A DNA stretch of 64,000 bases from Eretmocerus hayati (GCA_029851415.1 CM056743.1:27504905-27568904), one strand, 5' to 3'. Numbered from the stretch's first letter, positions 44,601 to 55,612 are shown. The notes: generated by a model from the letters alone, not told the origin. Made by a program: numbers and translations.

Positions 44601-45133
44601 CACCAGAACAAGAAGAGAAAGATAGAAATGCTAGGAGTAGATATAACGGACGTCTCTTTTTGAGCTGGCTCCAAGATGTGGATGACAAATGGGAAAAAAT
44701 TAAGGTATACTATTTATAGTTCATCCGAAACTCTTTCTAACTACCCAAATAGAGTGCAAGATTAGGTTACCAAATCCTGAATCTTAACAATTTGGGTAAG
44801 ATCAAACAGCAATGGCAAACCTACTCGATTAGTTGCATCTGATCTAGTTCAAAAGTCCATTGTACATTAGAGTCAATTGCTTGACGTTATATCCTTCTTA
44901 ACAATTTTTGAAGGTTAGAGAACAATTCAGTTTTCATGATACTATTTTTACAGGAATCTATGCTTCTAAGGCATCACAATGAAGCTGAATCGTTACATGC
45001 AGTACAGCGTATGGATTGGGAATGGAAGCTCAAAGAGGTGGGTCTCTGCGAATTCAAAGTTACACCTCAAATAGATGATCTCCATGTACCAATGGTTCAT
45101 GTCTCCGACGACTTTGATCTTTTACCTGCTTGA
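29657..45133 (+). CDS. ANKRD11/12-like chromatin regulator lacking ankyrin repeats
   Basis: Nine exons, all phases consistent: 29657-29765, 30155-30343, 32097-32291, 37587-37852, 38471-38798, 41605-41945, 42888-44177, 44249-44704, 44954-45133; 1117 residues. Exon 1 encodes SERQQLALILQMTSQ, the segment that precedes the ankyrin repeats in ANKRD11/12. Exons 8-9 encode the conserved C-terminal domain (EQEILRVHGRAARALANQSL, FLSWLQDVDDKWEKIK, AVQRMDWEWK, VSDDFDLLPA). Between them lies low-complexity Ser/Gly/Asn-rich protein with basic nuclear-localisation-like stretches (SRKRKKKD, RKRKLK). In vertebrates these proteins are nuclear corepressor-binding factors that recruit histone deacetylases. I find no ankyrin repeat codons in any intron or exon. 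Start chosen at the first ATG of the open exon; a 5' exon may exist. A viral-like ORF lies in intron 5. Confidence 0.85.
31630..31970. other. CG-richer island in ANKRD intron 2
   Basis: Base composition departs from the flanking AT-rich intron (GACGCCGCTCGGCGTC near 31826, AAGAGCGCGG inverted near 31650). A 74-codon frame at 31728-31952 has no recognisable domain. It could be an alternative promoter, an alternative exon or a transposon remnant. Confidence 0.35.
33108..33942. mobile_element. Inverted-repeat element with GTACCCAACTTGCC termini
   Basis: 835 bp in ANKRD intron 3. The left end TAAGGTAAAAGTACCCAACT and the right end AGTTGGGTACACTTACC are inverted. Internal copies of the same word occur near 33137, 33517 and 33723. 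A 5-bp direct repeat TTATC flanks it (33103-33107 and 33943-33947). No protein-coding frame. Confidence 0.65.
34794..35479. mobile_element. Foldback/MITE with GCGAAGTTAC ends
   Basis: The arms are diverged inverted copies: GCGAAGTTACTGCCATTTTG at 34795 against an inverted match ending at 35478, with TGGGTGCATAATTGTTTCAA near 34910 mirrored near 35360. About 690 bp. Target duplication not resolved. Confidence 0.65.
37030..37245 (+). promoter_or_regulatory. Possible internal promoter of the ANKRD-like gene
   Basis: A CA repeat, then GCGATTGGTTG (inverted CCAAT) and CTATATTATACATC (TATA-like) within 30 bp, followed by a GA-rich and CG-containing leader typical of an insect 5' UTR, about 350 bp upstream of exon 4. 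Transcripts starting here would skip exons 1-3. Confidence 0.3.
37246..37444. mobile_element. hAT-like MITE
   Basis: 199 bp. The ends TAGGGTCCCT and AGGGACCCTA are inverted, extending over about 36 bp with a few mismatches (GGGTCTAGACAAGGGGGG and its inverse). The 8-bp target duplication AGCTTTAC lies at 37238-37245 and 37445-37452. TAGGG ends plus an 8-bp duplication fit hAT. Confidence 0.85.
39178..40827 (+). CDS. Endogenous partitivirus-like RNA-dependent RNA polymerase ORF with altered catalytic motifs
   Basis: Uninterrupted frame of 550 codons in ANKRD intron 5, same strand as the gene; with residue 1 at 39253 the product is 524 residues, close to a whole partitivirus RdRp. Diagnostic features: KDKSPGLPW (116-124), LPEWLIHDCFDII after motif A (257-269), motif B NGIPSGSLFSHLIGTMANYL (320-339) and IKFLGYYN (403-410). 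Motif A shows ILEYSNHFQ, with Glu and Gln where active enzymes have Asp. Motif C shows FGSKSL, with Ser-Lys where active enzymes have two Asp. So it should not polymerise RNA. There is no ATG before 39445; a TTTTAATTCTAG acceptor at 39244 is in phase with exon 5. An AATAAA lies at 41391. It is an old integrated viral gene with its frame kept, perhaps exonised. Confidence is high for RdRp origin and moderate for expression. Confidence 0.85.
   Translation, partial: EGKSTFWLVDIPVYTAHSILILGEKVCKNQRKTSLVVCSRERAFRTIPSPPFVYDDEIVKCIVARCPTVKTLVGKIISTKKRSETSLTAMIANIKRYQTFKKEHLSTPIYQDTIQDLLEEFSVGRKLHAIALSNVTKNVSKDKSPGLPWISNNSTPPSADLVMTGCISSFEKYWSDVGQQLPVEDLPDCAACVHESIGTFKTTELQDDWVYPIQVSCQEARFFMPLIKEITEQRAFCSAGYGAEIMRGGMMWLDQEMKSVADRYPDCKFVILEYSNHFQYALPEWLIHDCFDIIKQKFDFSQVDCEQETKCVDGEQELRKFEKLVEYFIDTPIRLTNGRRWRKSNGIPSGSLFSHLIGTMANYLVSDTIIRMATQNRPICKVVFGSKSLIVLPKNAVVNFGTLSRIALNSFNLRVDEKSYWTRNRNNIKFLGYYNQGGIPFIKTADILPRLLLPRYEKVDWTYRVSKALRFLLVSAGSNSLAHKIAMSVYECASQHDPDAVKKGIALVKKEKRKLKNLGCIDWEFSEDLFSGVSPRTNCQKLTKRVHLV
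39233..39244 (+). promoter_or_regulatory. Candidate splice acceptor in front of the RdRp-like ORF
   Basis: TTTTAATTCTAG followed by GA-GAA-AAA. Exon 5 of the host gene ends with one base of a codon, and this acceptor supplies the other two and stays in the RdRp frame. The phase match alone has a one-in-three chance of being accidental. Confidence 0.45.
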
Positions 45134-45565
45134 AATATGGTAACTAATTCTGAATCACGCTCCTTCCATATTATGTGGATATTTCAAGATTATATCTGTG
45201 ATCCCTTCATGTATGATGTGTAAAATACAGACGCGCCTGATATGTGTAGTGAGAGTTCATGAAGCACAATAATGCACTTGCTGGCGTCACGCTGAACGAC
45301 TGATAGTAATTATGATCGAATTTGAAGTTTTCTTTTATTATCAAAAGGAAACAGCGCAGTTGAGATGTACATTTACATCTTTTACATGGAAACATACGTA
45401 AACTTGTTCACTTTGTCTATAAAATGATGGTATTGCTTCTCCGTCTAAACACGGATTTTTGCATGTGTAATTAATACAGTCATTGTACAATTATATCTTC
45501 ACTGGATGTACATATTTTGTAACTGAAATTACCTCATTATAATGCTGATGATACCCTTAATAGAA

Positions 45566-45571
45566 AATAAA
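45566..45571 (+). terminator. Polyadenylation signal of the ANKRD-like gene
   Basis: AATAAA about 430 bp after the stop codon at 45131-45133 and 55 bp before the stop of the convergent TMEM70 gene. Confidence 0.5.
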
Positions 45572-45626
45572 TGATGACAAAGCTCGCGTACTTTGTCAAG
45601 ATCGCAACAGTATGGAAATGACTAGA

Positions 45627-46532
45627 TCAGTTGGACTCCTTTTTGGGCTGGGGCTCCTTGGTGTTGTTGGTAGGATCTAGATCCACAGGTTTGTCGTAAC
45701 CCATGAGCCTTATGTAATGATCTTGGTTGAAGAAACACTTTGCATCCAGGAAAAATTTCTTTCCTTTGATAGCACAAGAACAAAACATTCCAAGAACAGT
45801 CGGGACTGTCACATCCTCCACCGTAAACTCAGTCTATGAAGGAAGAAGATGAATGTCGTTAGACTTACATTTGTCAACAACATAACAAAGCAAAGTTTTA
45901 TAAATATTTTACCTTTTTCTCCCTTGCAAACAGATTGAAAGTTGTAGCCATATACTTGTCTTCTTCAGGGAAATAGTGAACATATAAAACATATCTTCTA
46001 GTAAAAGCGTGAATCATTAGAGGTGTTCCTATGGCAAAAATTCCAACAAGAGTAAACAGTGGTAATGTCATGCTGTTAATTGTTCCAGCTTCCATAGCTT
46101 TTTGATACACAAATGGTTGAACTGATAAGCCGATTGTTGAAGTACACAGTGTAAAGATTTTGAGATTTCGAATGTTTTTAATCAGCATCCCCTCATAGAT
46201 CAATACTTTTTTATCGTCTGTATTATCTGCTGCAGTGGCAGGCTCACTTCTGGAAGAATAATGACGAGTTGTGCTGATTGTTGGCACACTGATGGCACCC
46301 TGTAAAGAAATATGATTTGGACAATAATGATAATTATCATCATACATGCAAATTTACCTTTTGATACTTCGTTTCACATAGTTCATTTTAGAAAGTATTC
46401 AGAGATTACTCTAACCTTGCATCTGCAGTGACACGCTGTTGCAGGTAGATCGAAGCTGATTTTTATGAGTTTTGAGCTTGAAGCACACCATTTCAAGTTT
46501 CCATTCCGAAGAATAGCTCTGAAAACTGACAT
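45627..46532 (-). CDS. TMEM70: TMEM70-like mitochondrial ATP synthase assembly factor
   Basis: Three exons on the minus strand: 46416-46532, 45913-46299 and 45627-45833; all phase 0; 236 residues. Start chosen at the ATG at 46532 (MSVFRAILR), which gives a basic, Ser-containing mitochondrial presequence; an acceptor-like site just upstream suggests a 5'UTR intron. The body starts with VLIYEGMLIKNIRNLKIFTL, followed by two hydrophobic segments (about residues 88-108 and 117-139), then FTRRYVLYVHYFPEEDKY and the C-terminal HYIRLMGYDKP, all recognisable from TMEM70. In the family the protein sits in the mitochondrial inner membrane and helps build the ATP synthase c-ring and complex I. It is convergent with the ANKRD-like gene; a minus-strand AATAAA at 45334-45339 would make the 3' UTRs overlap. 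Confidence 0.88.
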
Positions 46533-49388
46533 GTTGCCTATTCTTTGCAAATTTCTGTAAAATAGTGAAGACAAACGATTCCGGCGATCTCGTGAGTTCG
46601 TGAGTGACCTGAGCCTGAAAATTCAGCTAGCAGTCGACAAAGCTTATTAGCGAATCAAAATCGTTCATGACGGGACAACCAATGAGAGACGGACAGATTT
46701 CGTACCGCCAGAATCAAAGCTAATCTGAAGTTTTTGATGAAAGAAGTTGTAAGAAATGACGTCATATTATTCTTCGTGTATCTTAATACTTTTTCGTCGC
46801 AGAATGAACCCGTATCTCAAATTGAATTCGTTGCCTGACCTTCAAGTAACTTGCCTCTATTCATAGATCTATCACAGTGGTTACCATGGCTGAATAGGAA
46901 AAGAATTCTCGAGCTATGATGGTACGGATTTCATTGACTCGGTTGGAAGAGGTTCATTAAAATTATTCCAGTAAATCAGTATTTATGAAGGGTAAATTCA
47001 TAGTGAATTTATTTGAAAACGTTAAAAAAAATCTGTTCAAAAGTGGTATGACTCAGAGAGTCATTGTCTTGCTTCAATACATCTTACAGAAAATTAGCCG
47101 AATAAACAGAGTTTTACTTCGGTTCGGAAGCGTCGTTTGATGAACGATCTTTGAGAGGAATAAAATTAAGAGCCCCATAACTTACTCGAAATCAATAAAT
47201 ACTCGTTGGATTGAAAGAATCAATAGAATTCTGATTATTTTGCAATATAAGAATGTTAACAAGAAATAATCACTTCATCTATATACTAATGATTCGAGAT
47301 AATATCAAAGCTGAATCAGCGCAAATCTGCGATTTAGTATGCACTCGCGTAAATGGTATCTCGTAATCTTTTCTCGGGTCTCTCAAAAAAGCTGTGATTA
47401 CATTGACATAAAAATGGCATGTGGTCGACCCTGGATTCTATTTTTCTCCTTACTCCGCGCGAGTAAGGACGAGTGAGCGCAGCTCACAGTAGTGCATGCA
47501 GCAATGCGAATTTGTGGCCTTCTCTCGCTGACTCTCTCATCAATGTGAAGGTATATAGAATCTCCTCCTGAAAGGATGATGGAAATAAGAAAAAAAAAAT
47601 CAAACTAAAAATTAGATTATATCGTAGTTTGAATGGCAAAGTTTGTTATTGCCAAATCATGTGATCGCAATGTTATTTTTTAAATTTTTGTAAAAAGGTC
47701 TTCGCGTCAGGCGACTGATTCAAAATAAAAATGAGAAAAAGTATTAAAGAAATGGGAAATTCATCGAATGTTGGGCAGGTGGTTGATATTGACACTAAAT
47801 TGCACTAAAATTTTCTGAAAAAATTCTTACAAGTCCAGTTTCTCAATTTTGATATTTATTATCATCTTCTGATTATTAATTTGCATTTTCTGTTGACTGT
47901 AACGACTAAAGTAACGAGGAAGATTCATATTCATCACGATTTTCTCTAAAACTATCTTGTTCCACCGACAACCACCGCGACAAAAGATTTCATATTCGAA
48001 GAAATAGTTTACAAAAATATGCAAAAGTCGAAATAATTTACAAAAATGTATGCGCGCTATATACTACAGCCCATAATCATTTGCTGTGTTTCCTGCTGGC
48101 AATTATTGACGTTGTGTGGAAGGTGTCATAATTTATTTTTACGCCAATTGCTTTGTGGCGAGACAATAAATCGATAACACCGTCTCGATAAAGTTGAGCA
48201 AGCAGCGCATGTTATGACGGTACGCATCGCAGTTTATATCGAAAGACAAACGAATAAATAGTAATTGACACTCATCAATCGGTATCAATTGGCGATCGAT
48301 TTGTCCAGAAATTTTCTGTTGCTTCTGATTATTATCAACCAACTGAATTTCCCATGAAAAAAGCTGAATTTTTTTACCGTAAGATAGGTAATTAATTTGG
48401 CAATTTTTCACTCTTTTGAACAGTTAATACAGAGGTATGCCAGTTTTCTGGAATCTCTAAAATTTAACTGATCCTTGGCATTTCCCTAGAACATCTATAT
48501 TAATCGAGTCTTTAATTTTATGAAGAACAAGATGTTGTCAATTTTCTACCTTTATTCTTCACGTCGATAAAAATAAACGATCCCAATTGAAACTGTGGTA
48601 TTGCACTTTGCACGCATATGCAACAGACTTTGATTGTTTATAAAACAAAATGTAAGCAATCCATATATCTATTCCTATTTTCCATTCTCGATCTCATATT
48701 GCGTTGATTCGCACACATGACACTATCACAAATCCACGGCACTTTTCCATTTCCCCCCATCACTGCGCTGCGGCGCCCTGATCGATTTTTTTTTTTTTTT
48801 TTCACTATAAGCAGACGCTTTTTTTACCGGCTTCCCCATCATAACCTGCCATAACCCCATTTCAAAGCCCCACACTGACCTCAATAACCCAACGGTTTTT
48901 TTGCAGTCAGTTGCAGTGCAGTCAGCAGTTCGTTGGTTTGCGTGATCTCACCCTTCGTGTAATTTTACGTATTCATTCTGCAGCAGGTGATAAAACCCGA
49001 GAAAAACGATATAAAACCATGAATGACTCACTCTCTTTGCGTGGACACGCTACACATATTTAATACACGTAAGCGTACAAATAATTGCCTAAAAGAAGGA
49101 GGAGTTTATATCCAAGTCACCAAAGTATTATTACATCGCCGGCACATGCTCGGGGATATCCCCGCCCGCGTTTTGACGACGATGATGGTCTGATGATGGT
49201 CTGATCAGTCGCTCGCGCGCCTCGTGTTGCGCGGTATCATTTTTTATCGCCGTGGAACACGCATTCATTACATTCCATCCTCTGAAATAATCGAAGAACT
49301 CGAGAAACTTACTTACTTAATATATCTCATTAGGTATAGATAGTGAATACATTTTAGTGCCGCGTGGAAGACGTTCTTAACGTCCAAA
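46533..49388. other. Divergent intergenic region between TMEM70 and EPT1
   Basis: No convincing gene. Short frames only (for example 48139-48411 minus, 90 codons, no known domain). A T20 run lies near 48785. The last 600 bp before 49389 probably hold the EPT1 promoter and leader. Confidence 0.5.
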
Positions 49389-51126
49389 ATGCGGCTGGAA
49401 TACGAATACCTATCGCAGAAGCATCTCCAGGGCTTCGAGTCGTATAAGGTAAGAATTTATAAGCATAATAGCCTCGTATTATCCTTGCTCGATTGATTTT
49501 ACCCGGTGTATACTTAGCTCTCCAAGGGTTGCCAGTTTATACTCTTATTTCACATCCTTTATGTTATTACAGTACAGTTCAGTGGATAATAGCCCCATCA
49601 GCATTTATGTGATGCACCCGTTTTGGAACCGAGTCGTTCGGGTGAGTGATACAATCAGAACTTGACCGATAAAAAAAGCGTTATCTAAAACTCGCGTGAT
49701 CATATATTCCTCTTTGTCTACTCTGATTACAGTTGTTTCCTAAGTGGGTGGCTCCAAATGTTCTTACCTTTGCTGGATTCCTATTTACGGTGCTCAATTT
49801 TGTACTATTTGCATGGTACGATTACTACTACTATGCTTCGAGCATAGTAATGCCTCCAGGTATACCAAACTATCCACCAGTGCCTAACTGGGTTTTTGCC
49901 ATGGCTGCTTTCAATATATTCATGGCTCATACTTTAGGTAAGCTTTCAAGTGTCTTGATTTCATTTGTTTTCATGTAATCGAGGGTATTCATTAATTGAT
50001 TTGGTGTCAATTTTTTTCAGATGGAATCGATGGAAAGCAAGCTAGAAGAACGCAAACTTCTGGTCCCCTTGGCGAGCTGTTTGATCATGGATTAGACAGT
50101 TGGACTGCCATGTACATCACCACTTGCATGTTTTCTGTGTTTGGCAGGACTGACTTTAGTGTTTCGCCTCTCAGAATGTACTTCATATTATGGAATGTGT
50201 TTGTTACCTTTTATCTTAGCCATTGGGAAAAGTACAACACTGGAGTACTATTCTTGCCATGGGGATATGATGCTTCTATGATAGCAACAGCAGGAGTGTT
50301 CCTACTGACTAGCATTTATGGTTTCCAAATGTGGAAATTCACTGCTTACGGAATTGACTCTGGTTTGATATTTGAAATAGTTTTGTATGTGAGCGCGTTC
50401 ATCTCTAGTACGCCTGTAGTTTTGTGGAACATCTACAAGTGAGTTGATTTTGTTTACAAGTCGAGTAAGATACTGTTGGACAGACAGCATTAATTTTGCT
50501 TCGTATTCTCCGCACAGGTCCTATAGAGATAAAACAGGTAAACTGTTATCTTTCTCTGAAGCCATGAGGCCCTTGATTCCTCTGATGATTCTGGTTGTAA
50601 CAACAACTGTTTGGGCATCGTTCTCCCCATCCAGAATAATTGATGCTGATCCTAGGATCATTTTCTTCACTACAGGCACAATCTTTTCCAATATATGTGT
50701 AATTATCTGTTCACTGATAACATTTCAATTATCAAATATTCTAACCAGCACTTGTCTGATGATGCTGCTTCAACTTTTCAGAATCGCTTGATTGTGTCCC
50801 AAATGAGTAATACAAGGTGTGAAGTCTTACCATGGATACTTTTCCCTGTTGTTGCTGCAGCACTTCTTGCATTTCTTGTGCCAGCCATTGATTTGCTGCT
50901 TATGTACTTATTGGGTGCTTTTACCTTGTTAGCTCATATCCATTATGGTACATGTGTTGTACGTATCATCTTTTATTACTTCTTTTATTATGATCAAAAT
51001 ATTTAGTCATTCTAATTTTAGCAAAATCCAAATTACTAAAACCGTCTCTATTCATTTTTGTAGGTGCGTCAAATGTGTCGACATTTCCGTCTGAATACTT
51101 TCAGCATAAAAGATCATTCAGAATGA
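49389..51126 (+). CDS. EPT1: Ethanolaminephosphotransferase 1 (SELENOI/EPT1 orthologue)
   Basis: Seven exons, phases consistent: 49389-49448, 49573-49641, 49733-49937, 50021-50438, 50518-50698, 50782-50958, 51064-51126; 390 residues. The start [20 protein letters not shown] and YVMHPFWN match the family. The CDP-alcohol phosphotransferase signature D-G-x2-A-R-x8-G-x3-D-x3-D is complete ([10 protein letters not shown]...[12 protein letters not shown], about residues 112-138), followed by [19 protein letters not shown] and several membrane helices. It transfers phosphoethanolamine from CDP-ethanolamine to diacylglycerol in the ER/Golgi membrane. The intron at 50699-50781 is only 83 bp. The stop is a UGA after KDHSE, aligned with the selenocysteine codon of vertebrate SELENOI (see findings); only seven sense codons follow before the next stop. 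Confidence 0.92.
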
Positions 51127-52765
51127 CTACTTGCTGGCAGTACATGCTGAAAACGAAGCTGACCACGTCTGAAGTCGAATTGAGCGTAGTAAAAGGGCAT
51201 GAACAAACTAGAATCAAATTCACCAACATTACAAACTCAAGCATTGAAGTATGTACATTTCAGTTTTCAATTTGGTCTGCTATAAATATGTATGTCAAAT
51301 CTGTCCTGTTTAGCGAGAAGTTTGTCAACAGAACTTGACTGTTGACAGAATTTAGCTGTTTGCTATTGTATCACCTATCTTCTTGCATTCCTTGGATGTG
51401 AGATTATGATTTGATAGATAGTGTTAACAAGTTATTTCCGCTACAGCTGTGATACTTGTGATTGGTAAAAACTTCTTGATCTCTACTAGAACTTAATGGA
51501 CAGTTAATGAAAAAAAAATCCGAAAAACCCACGTCCATTATGATTCCGACGATATGCATCTTTCCACACTTATTCAGCTTGGTTTAAGCTCAAAAGCGAG
51601 TGAACTTCGTTTTGATTGTGTACTGTCCCTCGGATGTTGAATATATTTTGCTTTAAAGTTAATCGTTGTAGGTATTGTGAAACAGTTCTAAACGTAGTAT
51701 TTTGTGTCACAAATTGAAGGAACGATTTCCAATCGTTTGAGGATTCCAATTTATCTTCATCAGCTGCAAATTCTTTTCAATAAGAATGGGTAGTATAGAT
51801 CAACAATATGCAGAGTTGCTGTATATTGTCAGATATACCACCCAAAAAGTTATGCAAGGCGTTGATGTACTCTCTAGTCAAATAAGATTACATCGATCCA
51901 CTATTATTTTGAATTGACTCGATAGTGAGTTGTATGAATTGAGAATCACAAGATGTAGGTTCTGAGTTCCTGAGATCTTAGATCTAGATTTTGCAATGCG
52001 TATCAGTGGATATTGCTGTGCTTTTTTATCCATTCTGCGTTATACCATCACACAGTTATTCTATTCCTATGTCTTATTACAATTACAATGCTTTTCCAAA
52101 GTTGATTTGTATAGATTATACTACTTGTAATACAAGAATGTATGTTGTAAGTTTGAGGAAATGTGTGTGAAAGAATGGAAGGAAAATTTAGACTCGCTTG
52201 ATTCGTCTTTTATTGTACAATCGTCATAGATGATTCTTTGTACACTAGAACATTTATATTACACTGAGAAATGTAAAATAATGATGTAGCTCGGAAGTAT
52301 TAAACTTTGAGCCAAATTTGTAAATATGACAAAATGAACAGTTCTTTCTCTTTAAGGAAGCATGCACTACAAGTGATCGAATGCAAAAGAAATTATTTCC
52401 TTTTCAGCAACCGTTGTAACTAGGACGTTGCGCAAATTTTTGAGCATCAGTGAGCTTGCGTTACTTGTACAATCTCTTCGGATGTTATGGATTTGTGTGT
52501 ATTGACTTAGATTCAGTCATGAATTTGTAAAATTAGATATTTTGAGCAATTCCTAAATATGTCCTATGAAATATTTTTCGCTATGAACAAATTAAGGTAA
52601 TTTTCTACAATGAGATATCAGTTAAGAACGAGCAAATCACATCCTTAGAGCGTGTCTTATTAATAAAAAGTTTATGTTATGCATCCGTATTATACATTTG
52701 TTCTACAAAATTAGCCATTTTCTCCTTTACCAATCTATGTACAGTATTTACAAGGTAGAAATATT
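51127..52765. other. Shared 3' region of EPT1 (+) and CHCHD7 (-)
   Basis: No coding frame supported. An AATAAA at 52659-52664 could end EPT1 transcripts. The two genes converge here. Confidence 0.5.
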
Positions 52766-53307
52766 TCATTTTCCTAAGTTACTTCTGATTCTTTGGAAGA
52801 ATTCAGCCTTTATTTTATCCCTTTCCTCAGGAGGTGGCAATTCTGGATAAATGCTTCGTTCTCTTCGATCCTTCCTTACTGAATTCTGATCACAAAAAAT
52901 AAAGTTATGGAATCGCTTGTAAATTACGAAGAACCACAATATTGTGAAATACTTACCCAGAAACTTCTACACATGTTGTAATTGTCAAGGTAATCTCTAC
53001 AAATTTCCTTGTCGTACTCGTTGTTGGACATGCACTTGAACGATAGTTCATGTTCCTAAAAGGTGAAATATGTTTTCATTAGTACAAAATGATTCTAGAT
53101 ACAAGTAAATATTGTAAAGTAAAAAGCTTCACATACCGTAACGCAAGGATTTGATTCTGTATTGTTGAGTTTTACTAACTTTCCTTGAGCAAGTTTTTTC
53201 TCTTCACTCACTCGACGTCTCTCCTCTCTTGCTTTTTCTTTGTCAGGATTCACAGGCATTTCACGCAACTCCTCTTTTACTTTCTCTGTTTGAGATCTTG
53301 CAGTCAT
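52766..53307 (-). CDS. CHCHD7: CHCHD7/COX23-like twin CX9C mitochondrial protein
   Basis: Three exons on the minus strand: 53137-53307, 52957-53055 and 52766-52885, all phase 0; 129 residues. Start at the ATG at 53307 (MTARSQTEK). Residues 1-50 are highly charged (REERRRVSEEKKLAQGK) and longer than in vertebrate CHCHD7. The conserved core follows: NPCVTEHELSFKC, then NNEYDKEICRDYLDNYNMCRSFWNSV. That gives two C-x9-C pairs, the CHCH fold, and FWNSV as in the family. Such proteins enter the intermembrane space by the Mia40 relay and support cytochrome oxidase assembly. Convergent with EPT1. Confidence 0.87.
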
Positions 53308-54500
53308 TGTCTGGAGAATGCGATGATTGAGGAATAAGATCACAACAATAAATTATCAGCCGAATTACAGGCAGATAATATTCGGTATTGCAATTTATTC
53401 ATTTTTTAAACGAAGGCGATATGGTGAGCGAATTTTTCATCGAGCGTTGAGTCGGTCCAGATCAATAACCAGATTCGCATAGGTATCGTACCCTCATCAA
53501 TAGAATAGAACGGTGATGAATCAAATGATACATTGTATTGAAATCTTCTTGTATTTTCTCAAATAATTTGTACATACAAACTTGAAATTTCACGAACGGG
53601 CGTCTCGATGCGATATCTTACGTAAACATTTATAAAGCAAGTTTTTTTCAAAGGATAGTTTCTTGATTGCGTTTGATTCATCTTTGAAGATATCTTGGCA
53701 ACTATATCAAACTATATCGATAAATGTCCGGATGGTTAGAATTATTGGTAATAAAAAAAAGTAACAACTGAGTATTAATTATCTCAGAAAATCACGGTTT
53801 TGGCTCAGGGAGAACGATTTCTAAATAAATACGCAGCATTACTATTTATAATTACGAAAACTACCAATTGGAATCATGACTATTATTGTGTTATATATGT
53901 TTCTTGTCACTGCTCATTGATAAATGTGAATTTCATGCGGTGTTGAACATATCTTCCTAAGAATTTGATCATTTATCCATTAGTTATCCATTGTACTCAA
54001 TATAATCAGGCTGAGGTTAATGTGATTGCAATTTTCTGTGCAAAAGTATGATGTGATACGGCACACGGTACTTACATCAGTGTGCTGGTGTGCAATTTTT
54101 ATTAAATGTTTATCAATACTGACAGGTTGTTACGCAACGGTTACACCATTGATTTTCTTTGGCATGGAAAATTTTCTGAGAAGTAGAATTTTGAGGGTCA
54201 AAATATGATATTTCGACCTTATTTCGACCATCATTGGCACGACGACAACATGCCAACTTGAAGGCACTCCACATCACGCACACACGATCATATTGTGCAG
54301 GGCGGCAGTGCATATACTTAAATGGTAAACCTGTGCTCGGGCGGCGTCAACAATTTAAAGTTTGAAGACTGATTTCAAGCTTCAGTTCATGAAGATTGGA
54401 CCGAACAAGGAAATCAAGAGACTCTCTACAGAATTTTCTAAGAAATTTTCTGTCAGCACAGTCTTTGCTTCAATGAACGGAGTTTTCCAAAATGTGTTGA
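53308..54500. other. Intergenic, nothing recognised
   Basis: AT-rich sequence upstream of CHCHD7; presumably includes its promoter. No coding frame or repeat that I can support. Confidence 0.4.
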
Positions 54501-54700
54501 TCGAAGATGGTCGGAATGAATCCGCGCTGAAAATCTAGGCAGGAATTTACGCCGATGATTTTATGATCGCTCATTCGACTCAAATAATCGGGGACTTTTG
54601 AACCGTTTCATTGAGGTATGGTCACTTTTCTCTCTTAGAAGAAATTTACTTTTTTTAAATGACCAAACTGCGAAACTCTTAACGACAAGTGTAGGTAGTC
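54500..54700 (+). pseudogene. Decayed reverse-transcriptase fragment (LINE-like)
   Basis: One frame reads AGIYADDFMIAHSTQ, a typical FADD/YADD box of non-LTR reverse transcriptases. It then hits a stop, and the next frame continues with RFIEVWSLFSLRRNLLFLND, which fits the segment after that box (a Trp-containing helix and an N-L-x2-N step). At least one stop and one frameshift are present. Too short to assign to a clade. Confidence 0.45.
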
Positions 54701-54882
54701 CTAAATCAGATCATCAGATGATCTCAACTTGGACGAGGAACAGTTATTACGTTTCCGAAATTTGTTCTATAATATCATCAGAGTTCACATTTTTTGTTGT
54801 AGTTCGAAGAATTATGGCATAATGTTAATGATTAGAGATGTATATCTCGAAATGCATATAAACAGTTTTGAATTAAGTTACC

Positions 54883-55016
54883 TACTCTGTAAAAGTCAAC
54901 CAGTGAAATTCACTGGAAACCAGGCGATTTTTACTGGTTATCCAGTCCAGAGCCGTTCAATAAACGGATTTGGACTAGTTTTCCAGTGAGTTTCACTGGT
55001 TGATTTTTACAGAGTA
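54883..55016. mobile_element. Short palindromic MITE
   Basis: 134 bp with near-perfect inverted ends, TACTCTGTAAAAGTCAACCA and its reverse complement ending at 55016. If the outer TA is the target duplication, the ends are CTCTGTAAAA. No coding capacity. Confidence 0.75.
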
Positions 55017-55612
55017 TCTTTAACCCATCAACTTCAGTATGAGCCAAAGTTGAAGACGTGGTTGAAAAAATTTGGTCCAAGTCGGTAGTCTAATTATATT
55101 TTCAGGGAAAAAATGATACCACGGATCGTTGATTGTAAATGAGATCTACTCAGCTTAGAAGTGAATGACCGACTCAGACTATTTTTGTTTCAAAGTGAAG
55201 TAAACGTATGGATCAATTAATTGTCGAAAAAAAAACAGTGATACGTGATGAGAGACTAAAGAGTACAGTATTTCTTACCGTATCAAAGAAAGTATACAGC
55301 ATTAATCGATATTCAAATATCTTCATTAACTTCATTTTTATCTACCGGAGATATGATAACTTCAACTGAAACACAGTTGTTCAATCACTCGAATTTATCC
55401 TTGAATTCTCAGGGTCTTTAAATTTTGTTCAGGTTTTACAATATTTTGTACGACTCAGAAATCACACAAAGTCAGTATCTTGAAAAATCGATTTCTCACA
55501 CGGAATCGAGATGATAAAAGAAGACATAGTTATCCATTGAATAAAATTTTTATATTTGACTCGTTGGTATCGTTTTGGTGAATTCATTGATGAAAAAATT
55601 TTGGCCTAAGAT

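Noticed and set aside
48139..48411. 90-codon minus-strand frame
   Set aside because: No known motif, no splice context, AT-rich composition.
51075..51338. 87-codon frame at the end of EPT1
   Set aside because: Overlaps the last EPT1 exon in another frame; the exon phase supports the frame ending at 51126.
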